Shown: positions 43,488 to 53,376, numbered from the stretch's first letter. The stretch is 64,000 nucleotides of DNA from Paracoccus versutus (GCF_000763885.1 NZ_JRKO01000018.1:1-64000), one strand, 5' to 3'. Notes: generated from the sequence alone by a model not told the origin. Numbers and translations are program-made.

Positions 43488-43509
43488 AAAGGCGCGGGTC
43501 TGCGCCTTT
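43488..43509 (+). terminator. Terminator of purMN
   Basis: AAAGGCGC-GGGTCT-GCGCCTTT, a perfect 8-bp stem directly after the purN stop, followed by CTCCGTTTT. The 3' arm overlaps the start of the inverted dispersed element. Confidence 0.65.
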
Positions 43510-43554
43510 CTCCGTTTTCCAAATACCCTGGGGGTGCGGGGGCAAAGCCCCCGC
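43506..43554 (-). repeat. Dispersed element copy with G5C/GC5 hairpin (inverted)
   Basis: CTTTCTCCGTTTTCCAAATA plus CCCT (43506-43529), then CTGGGGGT and the hairpin GCGGGGGC-AAA-GCCCCCGC (43536-43554). In the opposite orientation this matches 28749-28817 in both the core and the hairpin part. It lies between the convergent purN and livM ends, where it could terminate livM transcription. Confidence 0.65.
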
Positions 43555-43566
43555 GACGTCCTTTCA

Positions 43567-44907
43567 TCACTTCTCCGGCACCAGCCCCCGCGGCGCAAAG
43601 CGCAGCACCAGCAGCAGCACCAGCCCCAGCGCGATGAAGCGCATATGCGGCGCGCTGCCCAGCAGGTGGTCGCGCAATGCGCCCGCGGGCAGCGGCCCGG
43701 TGACAAGCCGCATCAGCTCGGGCCCCCAGACCTCGGCCTTGATCCACAGGAACCAGACCAGGATCGCCCCGAGCGCCGCGCCCCAGTTGTTGCCCGAGCC
43801 GCCGACGATCACCATCACCCAGATCAGGAAGGTATAGCGCAGCGGATTGAAGCTGTTGGGCGACAAAAGCCCGTCCAGCGTGACCATCATCGCGCCGGCC
43901 AGGCCGATCACCGCGCTGCCGATGACGAAGATCTGCAGATGCCGGCGGGTCACGTCCTTGCCCATGGCCTCGGCGGCGGTCTCGTTGTCGCGGATCGCGC
44001 GCATCATCCGGCCCCAGGGCGATTTCAGCGCCAGTTCCGCCAGCAGGATCAGCGCCAGCAGCACCGCCCCGAACAGGCCCGCGTAAAGCAGCTTGACCCA
44101 GACGCCCGAGGCGACGGCCGGGCTCATCCCCCATTCGGCGGCGCGGGCCACGAAATCGGCATTGCCCTGCAGGTCCAGCTCATAGGGCACCGGGCGCGGG
44201 ATGCCCGAGACGTTCTTGACCCCGCGCGACAGCCATTCCTCGTTGCGCATCACCGCGACGATGATCTCGCCGATGCCCAGCGTGGCGATGGCCAGGTAGT
44301 CCGAGCGCAGCCCCAGCGCCACCTTGCCGACGCCCCAGGCGGCCGCGGCGGCAAACAGCGCCCCCACCGGCCAGGACAGCAGCACTGGCCAGCCCAGCCC
44401 GCCGATATTGCCGGCGCGGGCGGAATTGTTCGCCTCGATCGCCATCACCGCCGGATCGAACAGCCAGCGATAGGCCACGAAGCCCGCCACCAGCACCGCG
44501 ACCAGCGCCGGGACGCGCCAGGCCCCGGAGATGCGCCGCCAAACCTGCGCCGCCAGCACCAGCGTGCCGAGCCCAACCAGAAGCGCCAGGATCAGCCGCG
44601 GCCCGCCGGCGGCCCAGGCGCCCTGCACCGGCGCGGTCGAGACCAGCACCGGCGCCAGCCCGCCAAGCGCCAGGAAGCCGACGACGCCGGCGTTGAACAG
44701 CCCGGCATAGCCCCATTGCATGTTGACGCCCAGGGCCATGACGGCCGAGATCAGCCCCATGTTCAGGATGGCCAGCGCCGTGTTCCAGCTGCCCGAGAAC
44801 AGCGCGTTGCGAAAGCTGCCCTCGGCCAGGAACAGCGCGGCCAGGATCAGGAACAGCACCGGCGCGCGCCAGGGGCTGACCGCTTCGGCTTGACGTGTAT
44901 TCGACAT
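43567..44907 (-). CDS. livM: Branched-chain amino acid ABC transporter permease LivM
   Basis: 446 residues with about 10 hydrophobic segments and the BPD_transp_2 signature, including GMGEIIV-like LGIGEIIVAVMRNEEWLSRG and the EAA-like loop SPWGRMMRAIRDNETAAEAMG that contacts the ATPases. GAGGAGGG precedes ATG 44907. It is the last gene of livK-livG-livF-livH-livM, 15 bp after livH. With LivH it forms the inner-membrane channel for branched-chain or related amino acids. Confidence 0.94.
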   Translation of the reverse strand: MSNTRQAEAVSPWRAPVLFLILAALFLAEGSFRNALFSGSWNTALAILNMGLISAVMALGVNMQWGYAGLFNAGVVGFLALGGLAPVLVSTAPVQGAWAAGGPRLILALLVGLGTLVLAAQVWRRISGAWRVPALVAVLVAGFVAYRWLFDPAVMAIEANNSARAGNIGGLGWPVLLSWPVGALFAAAAAWGVGKVALGLRSDYLAIATLGIGEIIVAVMRNEEWLSRGVKNVSGIPRPVPYELDLQGNADFVARAAEWGMSPAVASGVWVKLLYAGLFGAVLLALILLAELALKSPWGRMMRAIRDNETAAEAMGKDVTRRHLQIFVIGSAVIGLAGAMMVTLDGLLSPNSFNPLRYTFLIWVMVIVGGSGNNWGAALGAILVWFLWIKAEVWGPELMRLVTGPLPAGALRDHLLGSAPHMRFIALGLVLLLVLRFAPRGLVPEK

Positions 44908-44922
44908 GGATAAACGCCCTCC

Positions 44923-45924
44923 TCAGACGGATTTGCCGCGGAACAGGCCGGTCGGCCGGAACAGCAGGACCACGATCAGGATCACGAAGCTGACCGCGAA
45001 CTTGTATTCGGTGGACAGAAGCTGCAGCAGCCCCTGGGGCTCAAAGCCCAGGTAGGTCGCGATCTTGCGCCAGGGATAGGTCACGGCCACCTCGGAGAAG
45101 GCGACGATGAAGCCGCCCGCCACCGCGCCCAGCGGATTGCCGAGGCCGCCGACGATGGCGGCGGCAAAGATCGGCAGCAGGATCTGGAAATAGTTGAAGA
45201 CCTTGAAGGACTTGTCCAGCCCGTAAAGCGTGCCCGCCGTCACCGCCAGCGCGGTGGCGATCAGCCAGGTCAGGCGCACCACCCGCTCGGGGTCGATGCC
45301 CGACAGCAGCGCCAGGTCCTCGTTGTCGGAATAGGCCCGCATCGCCTTGCCGGCGCGCGAGCGGTTCAGGAAGCGGAACAGCGCCCAGCAGGCCAGCGCC
45401 GTCACCACCAGCGTCAGCGCCTGGCTGACGCGCAGCGACAGCCCCTCGGACAGCCCGGTCCAGGCGCGGAACTGCTGCACGCTGACCAGGAAGCGCGCGC
45501 CGTCGTCGAAGCGGATCTCGTCGACGCCGATGATCAGCCGCGTCAGCCCGTTCATGATGAACATGACCCCGACCGAGGCCATGACCAGGATGATCGGGGC
45601 CGAGCGCTTGCTGCGATAGAAGCGATAGACCACGCGGTCGGTGCCCAGGATGAAGACCGCGGTCAGCGCGATGCCGAAGGGCAGGGCCAGCAGCGCCGTG
45701 GGCAGCGGGCCCAGGCCGATGCCGATGGCCTGCAGCCCCCAGGTGATCAGGATCACCAGCGCGGCGCCGAAGGCCATGGTGTCGCCATGGGCGAAGTTGG
45801 AAAAGCGCAGGATGCCGTAGATCAGCGTCACCCCCAGCGCCCCAAGCGCCAGCTGCGCGCCATAGGAGGCGGCGGGGATCACCACGAAGTTCAGGATGGC
45901 CACGAGGGCGTTCAGCATGTCCAT
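44923..45924 (-). CDS. livH: Branched-chain amino acid ABC transporter permease LivH
   Basis: 333 residues, about 8 membrane helices. Family motifs: GVTLIYGILRFSNFAHGDTM near the N-terminus and RSRAGKAMRAYSDNEDLALL as the ATPase-contact loop, then AAAIVGGLGNPLGAVAGGFI. It begins 2 bp after the livF stop. A second ATG two codons in (45918) is possible. Confidence 0.95.
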   Translation of the reverse strand: MDMLNALVAILNFVVIPAASYGAQLALGALGVTLIYGILRFSNFAHGDTMAFGAALVILITWGLQAIGIGLGPLPTALLALPFGIALTAVFILGTDRVVYRFYRSKRSAPIILVMASVGVMFIMNGLTRLIIGVDEIRFDDGARFLVSVQQFRAWTGLSEGLSLRVSQALTLVVTALACWALFRFLNRSRAGKAMRAYSDNEDLALLSGIDPERVVRLTWLIATALAVTAGTLYGLDKSFKVFNYFQILLPIFAAAIVGGLGNPLGAVAGGFIVAFSEVAVTYPWRKIATYLGFEPQGLLQLLSTEYKFAVSFVILIVVLLFRPTGLFRGKSV

Positions 45925-45926
45925 CT

Positions 45927-46637
45927 TCAGCCCCCCAGGAAGGTGCGGCGGACCTCGGGATCGGCCAGCAACGCCTGCCCGCTGTCGGTGTAACGGTTGG
46001 CGCCCTGCACCAGCACATAGCCGATGTCGGCGATCTCCAGCGCCTGGCGGGCGTTCTGTTCCACCATCAGGATCGAGATGCCGGTGCGGGCGACCTCGAT
46101 GATGCGGTCGAACAGCTCGTCCATGACGATGGGGCTGACGCCAGCGGTCGGCTCGTCCAGCATCAGCAGGCTGGGCCGGGTCATCAGCGCCCGGCCGACG
46201 GCGACCTGCTGGCGCTGGCCGCCCGACAATTCGCCGGCGTTCTGCCTGCGCTTGTCGGCCACGGCCGGGAACAGCTCATAGACCTGGGCCATGGTGTCGC
46301 GGTAATCGTCCTCGCGGATGAAGGCGCCCATCTCCAGGTTTTCCTCGACCGTCATGGTCGGGAAGATGTTGTGGGTCTGCGGCACGAAGCCCATGCCCTT
46401 GCGCACCCGCTCCTGCGGGGTCAGCCGGGTGATGTCCTCGCCGGCCAGCGCGACCTTGCCCTCGCGTAGGGCCAGCATGCCGAAGACGGCCTTCATCGCC
46501 GTCGACTTGCCGGCGCCGTTCGGGCCGACGATCACGGCGATCTGGCCACGTTCGACCGTCAGGGTGCAGCCGTTCAGGATGTCGGCCTTGCCATAGCCGC
46601 CGCGCATGTCGGTGGCGGAAAGATAGGGCTCTGCCAT
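45927..46637 (-). CDS. livF: Branched-chain amino acid ABC transporter ATP-binding protein LivF
   Basis: 236 residues. Walker A GPNGAGKST at 38-46, signature ELSGGQRQQ, Walker B LLMLDEPTAG, switch His replaced by the usual LivF VEQN. It couples ATP hydrolysis to LivHM. Its ATG at 46637 overlaps the livG stop (TGATG). Confidence 0.96.
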   Translation of the reverse strand: MAEPYLSATDMRGGYGKADILNGCTLTVERGQIAVIVGPNGAGKSTAMKAVFGMLALREGKVALAGEDITRLTPQERVRKGMGFVPQTHNIFPTMTVEENLEMGAFIREDDYRDTMAQVYELFPAVADKRRQNAGELSGGQRQQVAVGRALMTRPSLLMLDEPTAGVSPIVMDELFDRIIEVARTGISILMVEQNARQALEIADIGYVLVQGANRYTDSGQALLADPEVRRTFLGG

Positions 46638-47515
46638 CACAGCTCTCCCGCTGGCTTGCCGTCGCCGCCACGGCCGGCCTCGGCCCCCAGGCCGGGCTGG
46701 GCGCCGTGGCTTTCGCCGAAGGCGGCTTCCTCGGCCACCTCGGCCGCGACCTTGTTCTTCAGGCCGGTGCCCAGATAGGCCTCGATCACCGCCTCGTTCT
46801 TCATGATGCTGTCGGCGGAGCCCTGGGCCAGAACCTTGCCCGCCGCCATGACGATCACCGGGTCGCAAAGCCGGCCGATGAAATCCATGTCATGCTCGAT
46901 CACGCAGAAGGTATAGCCGCGCTCCTTGTTCAGCCGCACGATGGCATCGCCGATGGTACCCAGCAGCGTGCGGTTCACCCCGGCGCCGACCTCGTCCAGA
47001 AAGACGATCTTCGCATCCACCATCATGGTGCGGCCCAGTTCCAGCAGCTTCTTCTGCCCGCCGGACAGGTTGCCGGCCTTTTCGTCGGCGACATGGGAAA
47101 TGGTCAGAAACTCAAGCACTTCGTCGGCCTTCTTGCGAAGCGCGCGCTCCTCCTCGCGGATGCGGCCGCGGCGGAGCCAGGTGTTCAGCAGCGTCTCGCC
47201 GCATTGGCCGCCGGGCACCATCATCAGGTTCTCGCGCACCGTCATCGAGGAAAACTCGTGCGCCAGCTGGAAGGTGCGCAACAGCCCCTTGTGGAACAGC
47301 TCGTGCGGCGGCAGGCCGGTGATGTCCTCGCCGGCCATGGTCACGCGGCCGGCCGTCGGTTTCAGAACGCCGGCGATGACGTTGAAAAGCGTGGATTTCC
47401 CGGCGCCGTTCGGGCCGATCAATCCGGTGATCGAGCCCGTCTCGATCGTCAGGCTGGCACCATCGACGGCGCGGAAGCCTCCGAAATGCTTGTGCAGGTC
47501 GTGGACCTGGATCAT
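46637..47515 (-). CDS. livG: Branched-chain amino acid ABC transporter ATP-binding protein LivG
   Basis: 292 residues from ATG 47515, where GGGGAG lies four bases upstream and the N-terminus MIQVHDLHKHFGG fits the family; upstream in-frame ATGs at 47533 and 47542 are possible. Walker A GPNGAGKST, signature NLSGGQKKL, Walker B IVFLDEVGAGVN (Pro replaced by Val), switch IEHDMDF. The C-terminal roughly 40 residues are a Gly/Ala/Glu-rich extension not needed for the fold. It probably follows livK in one transcript. Confidence 0.93.
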   Translation of the reverse strand: MIQVHDLHKHFGGFRAVDGASLTIETGSITGLIGPNGAGKSTLFNVIAGVLKPTAGRVTMAGEDITGLPPHELFHKGLLRTFQLAHEFSSMTVRENLMMVPGGQCGETLLNTWLRRGRIREEERALRKKADEVLEFLTISHVADEKAGNLSGGQKKLLELGRTMMVDAKIVFLDEVGAGVNRTLLGTIGDAIVRLNKERGYTFCVIEHDMDFIGRLCDPVIVMAAGKVLAQGSADSIMKNEAVIEAYLGTGLKNKVAAEVAEEAAFGESHGAQPGLGAEAGRGGDGKPAGEL

Positions 47516-47619
47516 AGTGCTCCCCAGCTTCATGCGTTGCATGAAGAATTTCCCTTACGGGATTGTTCTTGATTGTGAAAAGGGCCCGGAGACCGGACCC
47601 TTTCCGCGACCTGCGGGCC

Positions 47620-48804
47620 TTAGCGGTAGCCTATGACGTTCAGCTTGCCGCCCTTGAAATCGACCTCGCGATAGACGCCGGCGCTTTCGCCCGGCTCGAT
47701 CAGCTCGACCGAGGTGGCGCCGACATAGTCGATGTCCTGGCCCGCCGCGAGCAGCTCCAGCCCCTTGGCCAGCTCGCCCGGATAGATCTTTTCGCCCGGC
47801 TCGTTGGCGACTTCCATCACCTTGTCCTTGTAGACCGTGGGGTCCGAGGACTTGGCGGCCTGCATGGCCAGCAGCATCAGCGCGGCGGCGTCGTAGGATT
47901 CGCCGGCATAGGCCGAGGTGCCGTCGAAGCCGGCTTCCTTGGCGAGCGCGTCGAACTTGTCATGCCCCTCGCCCTCGGCCGAGGGGTTCTGGCCGAACGA
48001 GTTTTCCAGCTGGGTGCCGAACTTCTCGACCAGCACGTTGTTGACCATGCCGTCGGGCAGCACGAAGACCTCGAAGGCGCCGGTGTCGAGCGAGCCCTGG
48101 ATGACGCCCGAGCCGCCCTGGTCGGCATAGCCCGCCACGACCAGCGCATCGCCGCCCGCGGCCGCAAGCGCCGCGACCTCGGCCGAATAGTCGGCCTTGC
48201 CGTCGTCATGGGCCGAAACCACGGTGACGGTGCCGCCCTTGGCCTTGTAGGCGTCGGCGAAGCTGTCGGCCAGGCCCTTGCCGTAGTCGTTGTTGGTATA
48301 GGTCACCGCGACGCTGTTGATGCCGCGTTCCAGCACGATGTCGGCCATGACTTCACCCTGGCGCGCGTCCGAGGGCGAGGTGCGGAAGAAGAAGCCCTTG
48401 TCGTCGATGGTCGAAAGCGCGGGCGAGGTCGCCGAGGGCGAGATCATCACCACGCCCTGCGGCACGCCGACCTGTTCGAGCGAGGCGATGGTTTCGCCCG
48501 AACACATGCCGCCCATGACGCCCTTGACGCCTTCGGCAGTCACCAGCCGGGTGACGGCGGCAACCGAGGCGGCCGCGTCGATGCAGGTGTTGTCCGCGAC
48601 CACCGGGGTCACGGTCGAGCCGTCCAGCAGCTTGCCGCTGTCCGAGACCTCCTTCATCGCCAGTTCCGCGCCTTTCTGCATTGCCGGCGAGATCGATTCC
48701 AAGGGGCCGGTCAGGCCCAGCGAAATGCCCATCTTGATTTCCTCGGCGCCGGCGGCACCGGCAAGCAAGGCTCCGGCGGCGCTGGCCAGAAGAAGCTTTT
48801 TCAT
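47620..48804 (-). CDS. livK: Branched-chain amino acid ABC transporter periplasmic binding protein
   Basis: 394 residues from ATG 48804, which has GGGAG upstream. A signal peptide (1-20, KKLLLASAAGALLAGAAGAEE) precedes a type I periplasmic binding fold with IKMGISLGLTGPL and GGMCSGETIASLEQVGVPQGV. It delivers ligand to LivHM. The binding-site residues do not let me choose between leucine/isoleucine/valine and other amino acids or amides. A GlxA-type regulator is 124 bp away on the same strand. Confidence 0.92.
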   Translation of the reverse strand: MKKLLLASAAGALLAGAAGAEEIKMGISLGLTGPLESISPAMQKGAELAMKEVSDSGKLLDGSTVTPVVADNTCIDAAASVAAVTRLVTAEGVKGVMGGMCSGETIASLEQVGVPQGVVMISPSATSPALSTIDDKGFFFRTSPSDARQGEVMADIVLERGINSVAVTYTNNDYGKGLADSFADAYKAKGGTVTVVSAHDDGKADYSAEVAALAAAGGDALVVAGYADQGGSGVIQGSLDTGAFEVFVLPDGMVNNVLVEKFGTQLENSFGQNPSAEGEGHDKFDALAKEAGFDGTSAYAGESYDAAALMLLAMQAAKSSDPTVYKDKVMEVANEPGEKIYPGELAKGLELLAAGQDIDYVGATSVELIEPGESAGVYREVDFKGGKLNVIGYR

Positions 48805-48927
48805 CAGTCGTCTCCCTGAGTGGAACATTGTCCTGTCTGACAGGTTATAAGCGCGCGAATGAAAAGAAAAGCGTGTTGGCGACCGCGGAAGGCGCGCGAT
48901 CGGGCACTTGCCGCAGCGGAAGTTCCG

Positions 48928-49929
48928 CTAATGCGCCCCGGCCGCGCCGCGTTCGCGATAGGGCGTGCAACCATAGGTCGCGCGATAGCATTTCGAGAAA
49001 TGTACGGCCGAGGCGAAGCCGCAGGCCAGGGCGATCTCCATCACGCTCATCGGGGTCTGCAGCAGCAGGTGGCGCGCCCGTTCCAGCCGCAGCTCCATGT
49101 AATAGCGCTTGGGCGAGCGGCCCAGGTGGCGGGCGAACAGCCGCTCCAGCTGGCGCGGCGACAGGCCCGCCTCGGCGGCCAGCCGCGCGGGGCTGACCGG
49201 ATCCTCGATATTGGCCTCCATCCGGGCCAGAACCTGCGCCAGCCGGGGATGGTGCGCGCCGATCCGGCCGGGGCTGGACAGGCGCTGCTGGTCCTCTTCC
49301 GAGCGGATGGCGGTGTGGATCATCTGGTCGGCCACGCGGCTGGCCAGTTCCGCGCCGTGGTCGCGGGCGATCTGGCGCAGCATCAGGTCGATGGCGGCGG
49401 TGCCGCCGGCGGCGGTCAGCCGGTTGCCGTCCTCGACGAAGACGGTGCGGATCAGGGTGACATCGGGGAATTTCTCGGCAAAGCCGTCCTGGTTTTCCCA
49501 GTGGATGGTGGCGCGGCGGCCGTCCAGCAGCCCGGCCTCGGCCAGCACCCAGGCGCCGGTGCAAAGCGCGCCGATGCGGGTGCCGCGCCGCGCCTCGCGC
49601 CGCAGCCAGGCCAGCACCGGCCGCGTCGCGGCCCGCGCCACGTCCAGCCCGCCGCAGACCAGCACCGTGTCGCCGCGCCGGGTCTCGGCCAGCGGGCCGT
49701 CCAGCAGGATGCGCGCCCCGTTCGAGCAAAGCGCGGTCTCGCCCTGTTCGCCGATCAGCCGCCATTCGTAAAGCTCGCGCCCGGAAAGCCGGTTGGCCAG
49801 CCGCAGGGGCTCGATCGCGGCGGCGAATGAGACCATGGTGAAGCGGTCCAGCAACATAAACACATAGCGCAGCGCGGGGGCCGGATTCGGCCCCGGAGCG
49901 GGGGGGACTGCTGGATCGTGGTCTGGCAT
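48928..49929 (-). CDS. GlxA-family AraC-type regulator (DJ-1/PfpI + HTH)
   Basis: 333 residues. The N-terminal DJ-1/PfpI-like domain (about 20-190) has [25 protein letters not shown] and the nucleophile-elbow-like [17 protein letters not shown] with a Cys. The C-terminal AraC HTH (about 232-325) has [21 protein letters not shown] and [19 protein letters not shown]. Relatives (GbdR, CdhR, ArgR) activate glycine betaine, carnitine or arginine catabolism. It is upstream of the liv operon and might control it; divergent from the DAHP synthase gene. Effector unknown. Confidence 0.9.
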   Translation of the reverse strand: MPDHDPAVPPAPGPNPAPALRYVFMLLDRFTMVSFAAAIEPLRLANRLSGRELYEWRLIGEQGETALCSNGARILLDGPLAETRRGDTVLVCGGLDVARAATRPVLAWLRREARRGTRIGALCTGAWVLAEAGLLDGRRATIHWENQDGFAEKFPDVTLIRTVFVEDGNRLTAAGGTAAIDLMLRQIARDHGAELASRVADQMIHTAIRSEEDQQRLSSPGRIGAHHPRLAQVLARMEANIEDPVSPARLAAEAGLSPRQLERLFARHLGRSPKRYYMELRLERARHLLLQTPMSVMEIALACGFASAVHFSKCYRATYGCTPYRERGAAGAH

Positions 49930-50047
49930 GTCGGTCGCGCGTCAGGAATTCGCGGCAGATCAGCAGGCAATCGCGGCGCGCGCAAGGCTTTTCCTTTGGT
50001 CCTGCACCCTCTATATGGCAGGCACCGCTTGCATGAAGGATAGGATC

Positions 50048-51457
50048 ATGGCACCGACGAATTCCAGTTCCGCGACCCCGGCACAGGCATGGGACAAGCG
50101 TGGCTGGCGCGCCTATCCGCGCGTCCAGATGCCCGACTATCCCGACCAGGACGCCGTCGCCGCCGTCGAGGCGCTTCTGGCCAAATACCCGCCGCTGGTC
50201 TTTGCCGGCGAGGCGCGCCGGCTGAGAGCCTCGCTGGGCGAGGTCGCGGCGGGCCGCGCCTTCCTGCTGCAGGGCGGCGACTGCGCCGAAAGCTTTGCCG
50301 AGTTCTCGGCCGACAACATCCGCGACACCTTCAAGGTCATGCTGCAGATGGCCGTCGTGCTGACCTGGGGCGCGCAGCTGCCGGTGGTCAAGGTCGGCCG
50401 CATGGCGGGCCAGTTCGCCAAGCCGCGCTCGGCCCCGATGGAGAAGATCGGCGAGCAGGAGCTGCCCAGCTATCGCGGCGACATCATCAACGGTTTCGAC
50501 TTCACCGCCGAGGCGCGCATCCCCGACCCGCAGCGCATGCTGGCGGCCTATACCCAGGCCGCGGCCTCGCTGAACCTGCTGCGCGCCTTCTCGACCGGCG
50601 GCTATGCCGACATCCACCGGGTGCAAAGCTGGATCAGCGACTTCACCGGCGGAGAGGAGGCGGCGCGCTATCGCGACATTGCCGACCGGATCAGCGACGC
50701 CATGGCCTTCATGGCGGCGGCGGGCGTGACCTCGGAAACCGCGCATGGGCTGGGGACGGTGGATTTCTACACCAGCCACGAGGCCCTGCTGCTGGAATAC
50801 GAAGAGGCGCTGGCGCGGATCGATTCGACCACCGGCCTGCCCGTCGCGGGTTCGGGGCACATGATCTGGATCGGCGACCGCACCCGCCAGGTCGACGGCG
50901 CGCATGTCGAGTTCTGCCGCGGCGTGCAGAACCCGATCGGGCTGAAATGCGGCCCCTCGATCAGCGAGGGCGACCTCAAGGCGCTGATCGCCCGGCTGAA
51001 CCCGGAAAACGAGCCGGGCCGGCTGACGCTGATCGCCCGCTTCGGCGCCGGCTCGGTCGGCGACCACCTGCCGCGGCTGATCAAGGCGGTGCGCGAAGAG
51101 GGGGCGAATGTCGTCTGGTCCTGCGACCCGATGCACGGCAACACCATCAAGTCGGCCTCGGGCTACAAGACCCGTCCCTTCGATTCGGTGCTGCGCGAGG
51201 TGCGCGAGTTCTTCGCCGTCCATCGCGCCGAAGGCACCATCCCCGGCGGCGTGCATTTCGAGATGACCGGGCAGGACGTCACCGAATGCATCGGCGGCGT
51301 GCGCGCGGTCACGGACGAGGATCTGTCGAACCGCTATCACACCGCCTGCGATCCGCGGCTGAACGCCAGCCAGTCGCTGGAACTGGCCTTCCTGGTGGCT
51401 GAAGAGCTGCGCAGCCGCCGCGTCAACGGCGCAAGCCGGCAGGCCAAGGCCGGCTGA
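50048..51457 (+). CDS. 3-Deoxy-7-phosphoheptulonate synthase, class II
   Basis: 469 residues, plant/mycobacterial type II DAHP synthase. Motifs: [12 protein letters not shown] with the metal Cys, [43 protein letters not shown] and [20 protein letters not shown]. It condenses PEP and erythrose-4-phosphate, the first step of the shikimate pathway. ATG 50048 has AAGGA eight bases upstream; ATG 50033 would add five residues. It is a single-gene unit ended by a good terminator. Confidence 0.96.
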   Translation: MAPTNSSSATPAQAWDKRGWRAYPRVQMPDYPDQDAVAAVEALLAKYPPLVFAGEARRLRASLGEVAAGRAFLLQGGDCAESFAEFSADNIRDTFKVMLQMAVVLTWGAQLPVVKVGRMAGQFAKPRSAPMEKIGEQELPSYRGDIINGFDFTAEARIPDPQRMLAAYTQAAASLNLLRAFSTGGYADIHRVQSWISDFTGGEEAARYRDIADRISDAMAFMAAAGVTSETAHGLGTVDFYTSHEALLLEYEEALARIDSTTGLPVAGSGHMIWIGDRTRQVDGAHVEFCRGVQNPIGLKCGPSISEGDLKALIARLNPENEPGRLTLIARFGAGSVGDHLPRLIKAVREEGANVVWSCDPMHGNTIKSASGYKTRPFDSVLREVREFFAVHRAEGTIPGGVHFEMTGQDVTECIGGVRAVTDEDLSNRYHTACDPRLNASQSLELAFLVAEELRSRRVNGASRQAKAG

Positions 51458-51481
51458 ACCCGGCGCGACGGGAAATGACAG

Positions 51482-51513
51482 GGGCGGCGGGCCTTGGCCC
51501 TGCCGCCCTTTTT
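51482..51513 (+). terminator. Intrinsic terminator of the DAHP synthase gene
   Basis: GGGCGGC-GGGCC-TT-GGCCC-T-GCCGCCC followed by TTTTT, 24 bp after the stop. The 14-bp minisatellite starts on the next base. Confidence 0.9.
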
Positions 51514-51611
51514 CATGCGCGCCAGTCCATGCGCGCCAGTCCATGCGCGCCAGTCCATGCGCGCCAGTCCATGCGCGCCAGTCCATGCGCGCCGGTTCAT
51601 GCGCGCCGGCA
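51514..51611. repeat. 14-bp minisatellite, seven units
   Basis: Seven contiguous 14-bp units begin at 51514, 51528, 51542, 51556, 51570, 51584 and 51598. The first five are identical (CATGCGCGCCAGTC); the sixth and seventh end GGTT and GGCA. The unit resembles CATGGGCGCCGACA at 51752-51765, the edge of the next repeat copy. It lies between the DAHP synthase terminator and the duplicated PAS-gene 3' end and is not coding on either strand as far as I can see. Confidence 0.95.
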
Positions 51612-51900
51612 GAGGCCGGTTCCGAGATCAGGGCGAGTGCCGGGCGGCTTTGGCGACCTGTCGTTGCGGGCCAGGCGGAACCGCGCCCGGCGCTCCTCGG
51701 GCCTGGCATCGCGGGCAGGATGCGGCGGCATTATCAGGCGGCGCACCGGTCCATGGGCGCCGACAGAGGCCCGTTCCGCAATCAGGGACGGGAGCCGGGC
51801 GGTTTTGGCGGCTTGTCATTGCGGATCAGGTGGAACCGCGCGCGGCGCTCCTCGGGGCTGGCGTCGCGGGGTAGGGGCGCGGCGGCGTCGGCCGGCGGCG
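51605..51900 (-). repeat. Duplicated 3' end of the PAS_5 gene
   Basis: Sequence 51605 to about 51720 repeats 51759 to about 51875 in the same orientation at 154-155 bp spacing with roughly 80-85% identity by eye. The second copy is the real gene end; its stop triplet (plus-strand TCA, 51782) has a counterpart at 51628. A single-base indel lies just past the stop. The region between the minisatellite and the gene holds nothing else. Confidence 0.85.
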
Positions 51901-52558
51901 CGCCCTTCCAGCGCTGCGGTGGCTCGGCAAAGCCCTGCCGCGAGGGCGAGGGCTCCAGCACCCTGGCGCCGGGAATGACCGGCGAGACAATGTCCGAAAG
52001 CAGGTCGAAGCGGCGCGGCGCCTCGCCGATCCGGCCCTCGGCGACCAGGCAGCCAAGCGCCCGCGTCACGTCCCCCAGGTCCGAGCGCAGCGGCAGGAGC
52101 AGCATCCGCCCCTCCAGCGCCGGACGGCCGTAGCCGGCGGGAGAGGCCAGCGCGATCTCGGCGATCTGGGGCGCGCGGAACACGCTTTCCAGCACGTCCG
52201 ACAGCCGGCCGCGCGAACTGGTGTTCAGAAGGGCGCAAAGCGGCATGCCCCGCACCTCCATCCCCATCAGGTCGATGAGATGGCGCCCGGCCAGGCGAAA
52301 CCGGGCTGCGCCCGGCGCGATGCGTTCCAGGATGAAGGCATAGTCCAGCGACCGGCGGATGCCGCGCGGCTCGACATCGGCGCGGTCGGGAATGGGGCGG
52401 CCATGGCGCAGCCCTTCCCAATAGCCGCGCAATTCGCCCAGGGTGCGCTCGACCTGGACGGGTTCGTAATCGGCCAGGTGCAGCAGCTTGCCGGGCCGGC
52501 CCCGAGGCGAATCGGCCCCGTGCGGGGAATCCCCGTCCTGTCCGTGGTCGTTCGACAT
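51782..52558 (-). CDS. PAS_5-domain protein (alphaproteobacterial)
   Basis: 258 residues. Residues about 25-185 match the PAS_5 family: [20 protein letters not shown], then [20 protein letters not shown] and [17 protein letters not shown], common as stand-alone proteins in alphaproteobacteria; some relatives bind ligand or act in cell-cycle and motility control, but most are uncharacterised. The C-terminal roughly 60 residues are Pro/Ala/Arg-rich and correspond to the duplicated segment. It is divergent from gmk. Confidence 0.85.
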   Translation of the reverse strand: MSNDHGQDGDSPHGADSPRGRPGKLLHLADYEPVQVERTLGELRGYWEGLRHGRPIPDRADVEPRGIRRSLDYAFILERIAPGAARFRLAGRHLIDLMGMEVRGMPLCALLNTSSRGRLSDVLESVFRAPQIAEIALASPAGYGRPALEGRMLLLPLRSDLGDVTRALGCLVAEGRIGEAPRRFDLLSDIVSPVIPGARVLEPSPSRQGFAEPPQRWKGAPPADAAAPLPRDASPEERRARFHLIRNDKPPKPPGSRP

Positions 52559-52743
52559 TCGTCCGGCCTTACCCTGCCACCCGTGAAACCAGCCCCTGCC
52601 GCAAATCTAGCCCCTTCGCCCCCGGCTGCCGAGCGATTTCTTTGCCGGTGGTTAAAAACCTGCGCCCCCGCGCGGGGCTTGACCCCGCTGGCGGGCGGGG
52701 TCATTCAGGCGGCGCTGGAACGCGGGGAACAAGGCGGAGAAGC

Positions 52744-53376
52744 ATGGAGCGCAGCGGACTTCTGGTGATCCTGTCGTCGCCCTCGGGGGCGGGGAAATCG
52801 ACGCTGGCGCGGCGGCTGATGGACTGGGATCCCGGCCTGCGCTTTTCGGTCTCGGCCACGACCCGCAAGCCGCGCCATGGCGAGGTCGAGGGCGAGCACT
52901 ACTATTTCCGCAGCCCCGAGCAGTTCCGCGCCATGGTCGGCGCCGGCGAGATGCTGGAACATGCCGAGGTCTTCGGCAATTTCTACGGCACCCCCCGCGG
53001 CCCGGTCGAAGAGGCGATGCGCGCCGGGCGCGACACGCTGTTCGACGTGGATTGGCAGGGCGGCCAGCAGATCCGCGCCTCGTCGCTGGGCGGGCATGTC
53101 ATCTCGATCTTCGTGCTGCCGCCCAGCCTGCGCGAACTGGAGCGGCGGCTGGTCGGGCGCCAGCAGGACGCGCCCGAGGTCATCGCCGCCCGCATGCGCA
53201 AGAGCCGCGACGAGATCAGCCATTGGGCGGAATACGACTATGTCATCGTCAACGACGACCTGGACCGCAGCGCCGAGGCGCTGAAGACCATCCTGCGGGC
53301 CGAACGGATGCGCCGCGCCCGGCAGGTGGGGCTGGGCCCCTTCGTCCGCGCGCTCATGGAGGAGGAAAGCGCATGA
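52744..53376 (+). CDS. gmk: Guanylate kinase
   Basis: 210 residues. P-loop [13 protein letters not shown]-binding [40 protein letters not shown] and the LID region with [18 protein letters not shown]. It phosphorylates GMP to GDP. GGAGAAGC precedes ATG 52744. Its stop overlaps the next gene as ATGA. In most relatives gmk neighbours rpoZ or yicC; here it leads a gamma-carbonic-anhydrase and kinase gene. Confidence 0.97.
   Translation: MERSGLLVILSSPSGAGKSTLARRLMDWDPGLRFSVSATTRKPRHGEVEGEHYYFRSPEQFRAMVGAGEMLEHAEVFGNFYGTPRGPVEEAMRAGRDTLFDVDWQGGQQIRASSLGGHVISIFVLPPSLRELERRLVGRQQDAPEVIAARMRKSRDEISHWAEYDYVIVNDDLDRSAEALKTILRAERMRRARQVGLGPFVRALMEEESA

Noticed and set aside
48928-49929. Intracellular protease of the PfpI family
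   Set aside because: The DJ-1/PfpI-like domain is fused to an AraC-type HTH, the GlxA regulator architecture.
51337-51600. Minus-strand ORF encoding repeated WTGAHGLARMD-like peptides
   Set aside because: The peptide periodicity only reflects the 14-bp minisatellite (three units make 14 codons); it overlaps the DAHP synthase 3' end and has no ribosome site.
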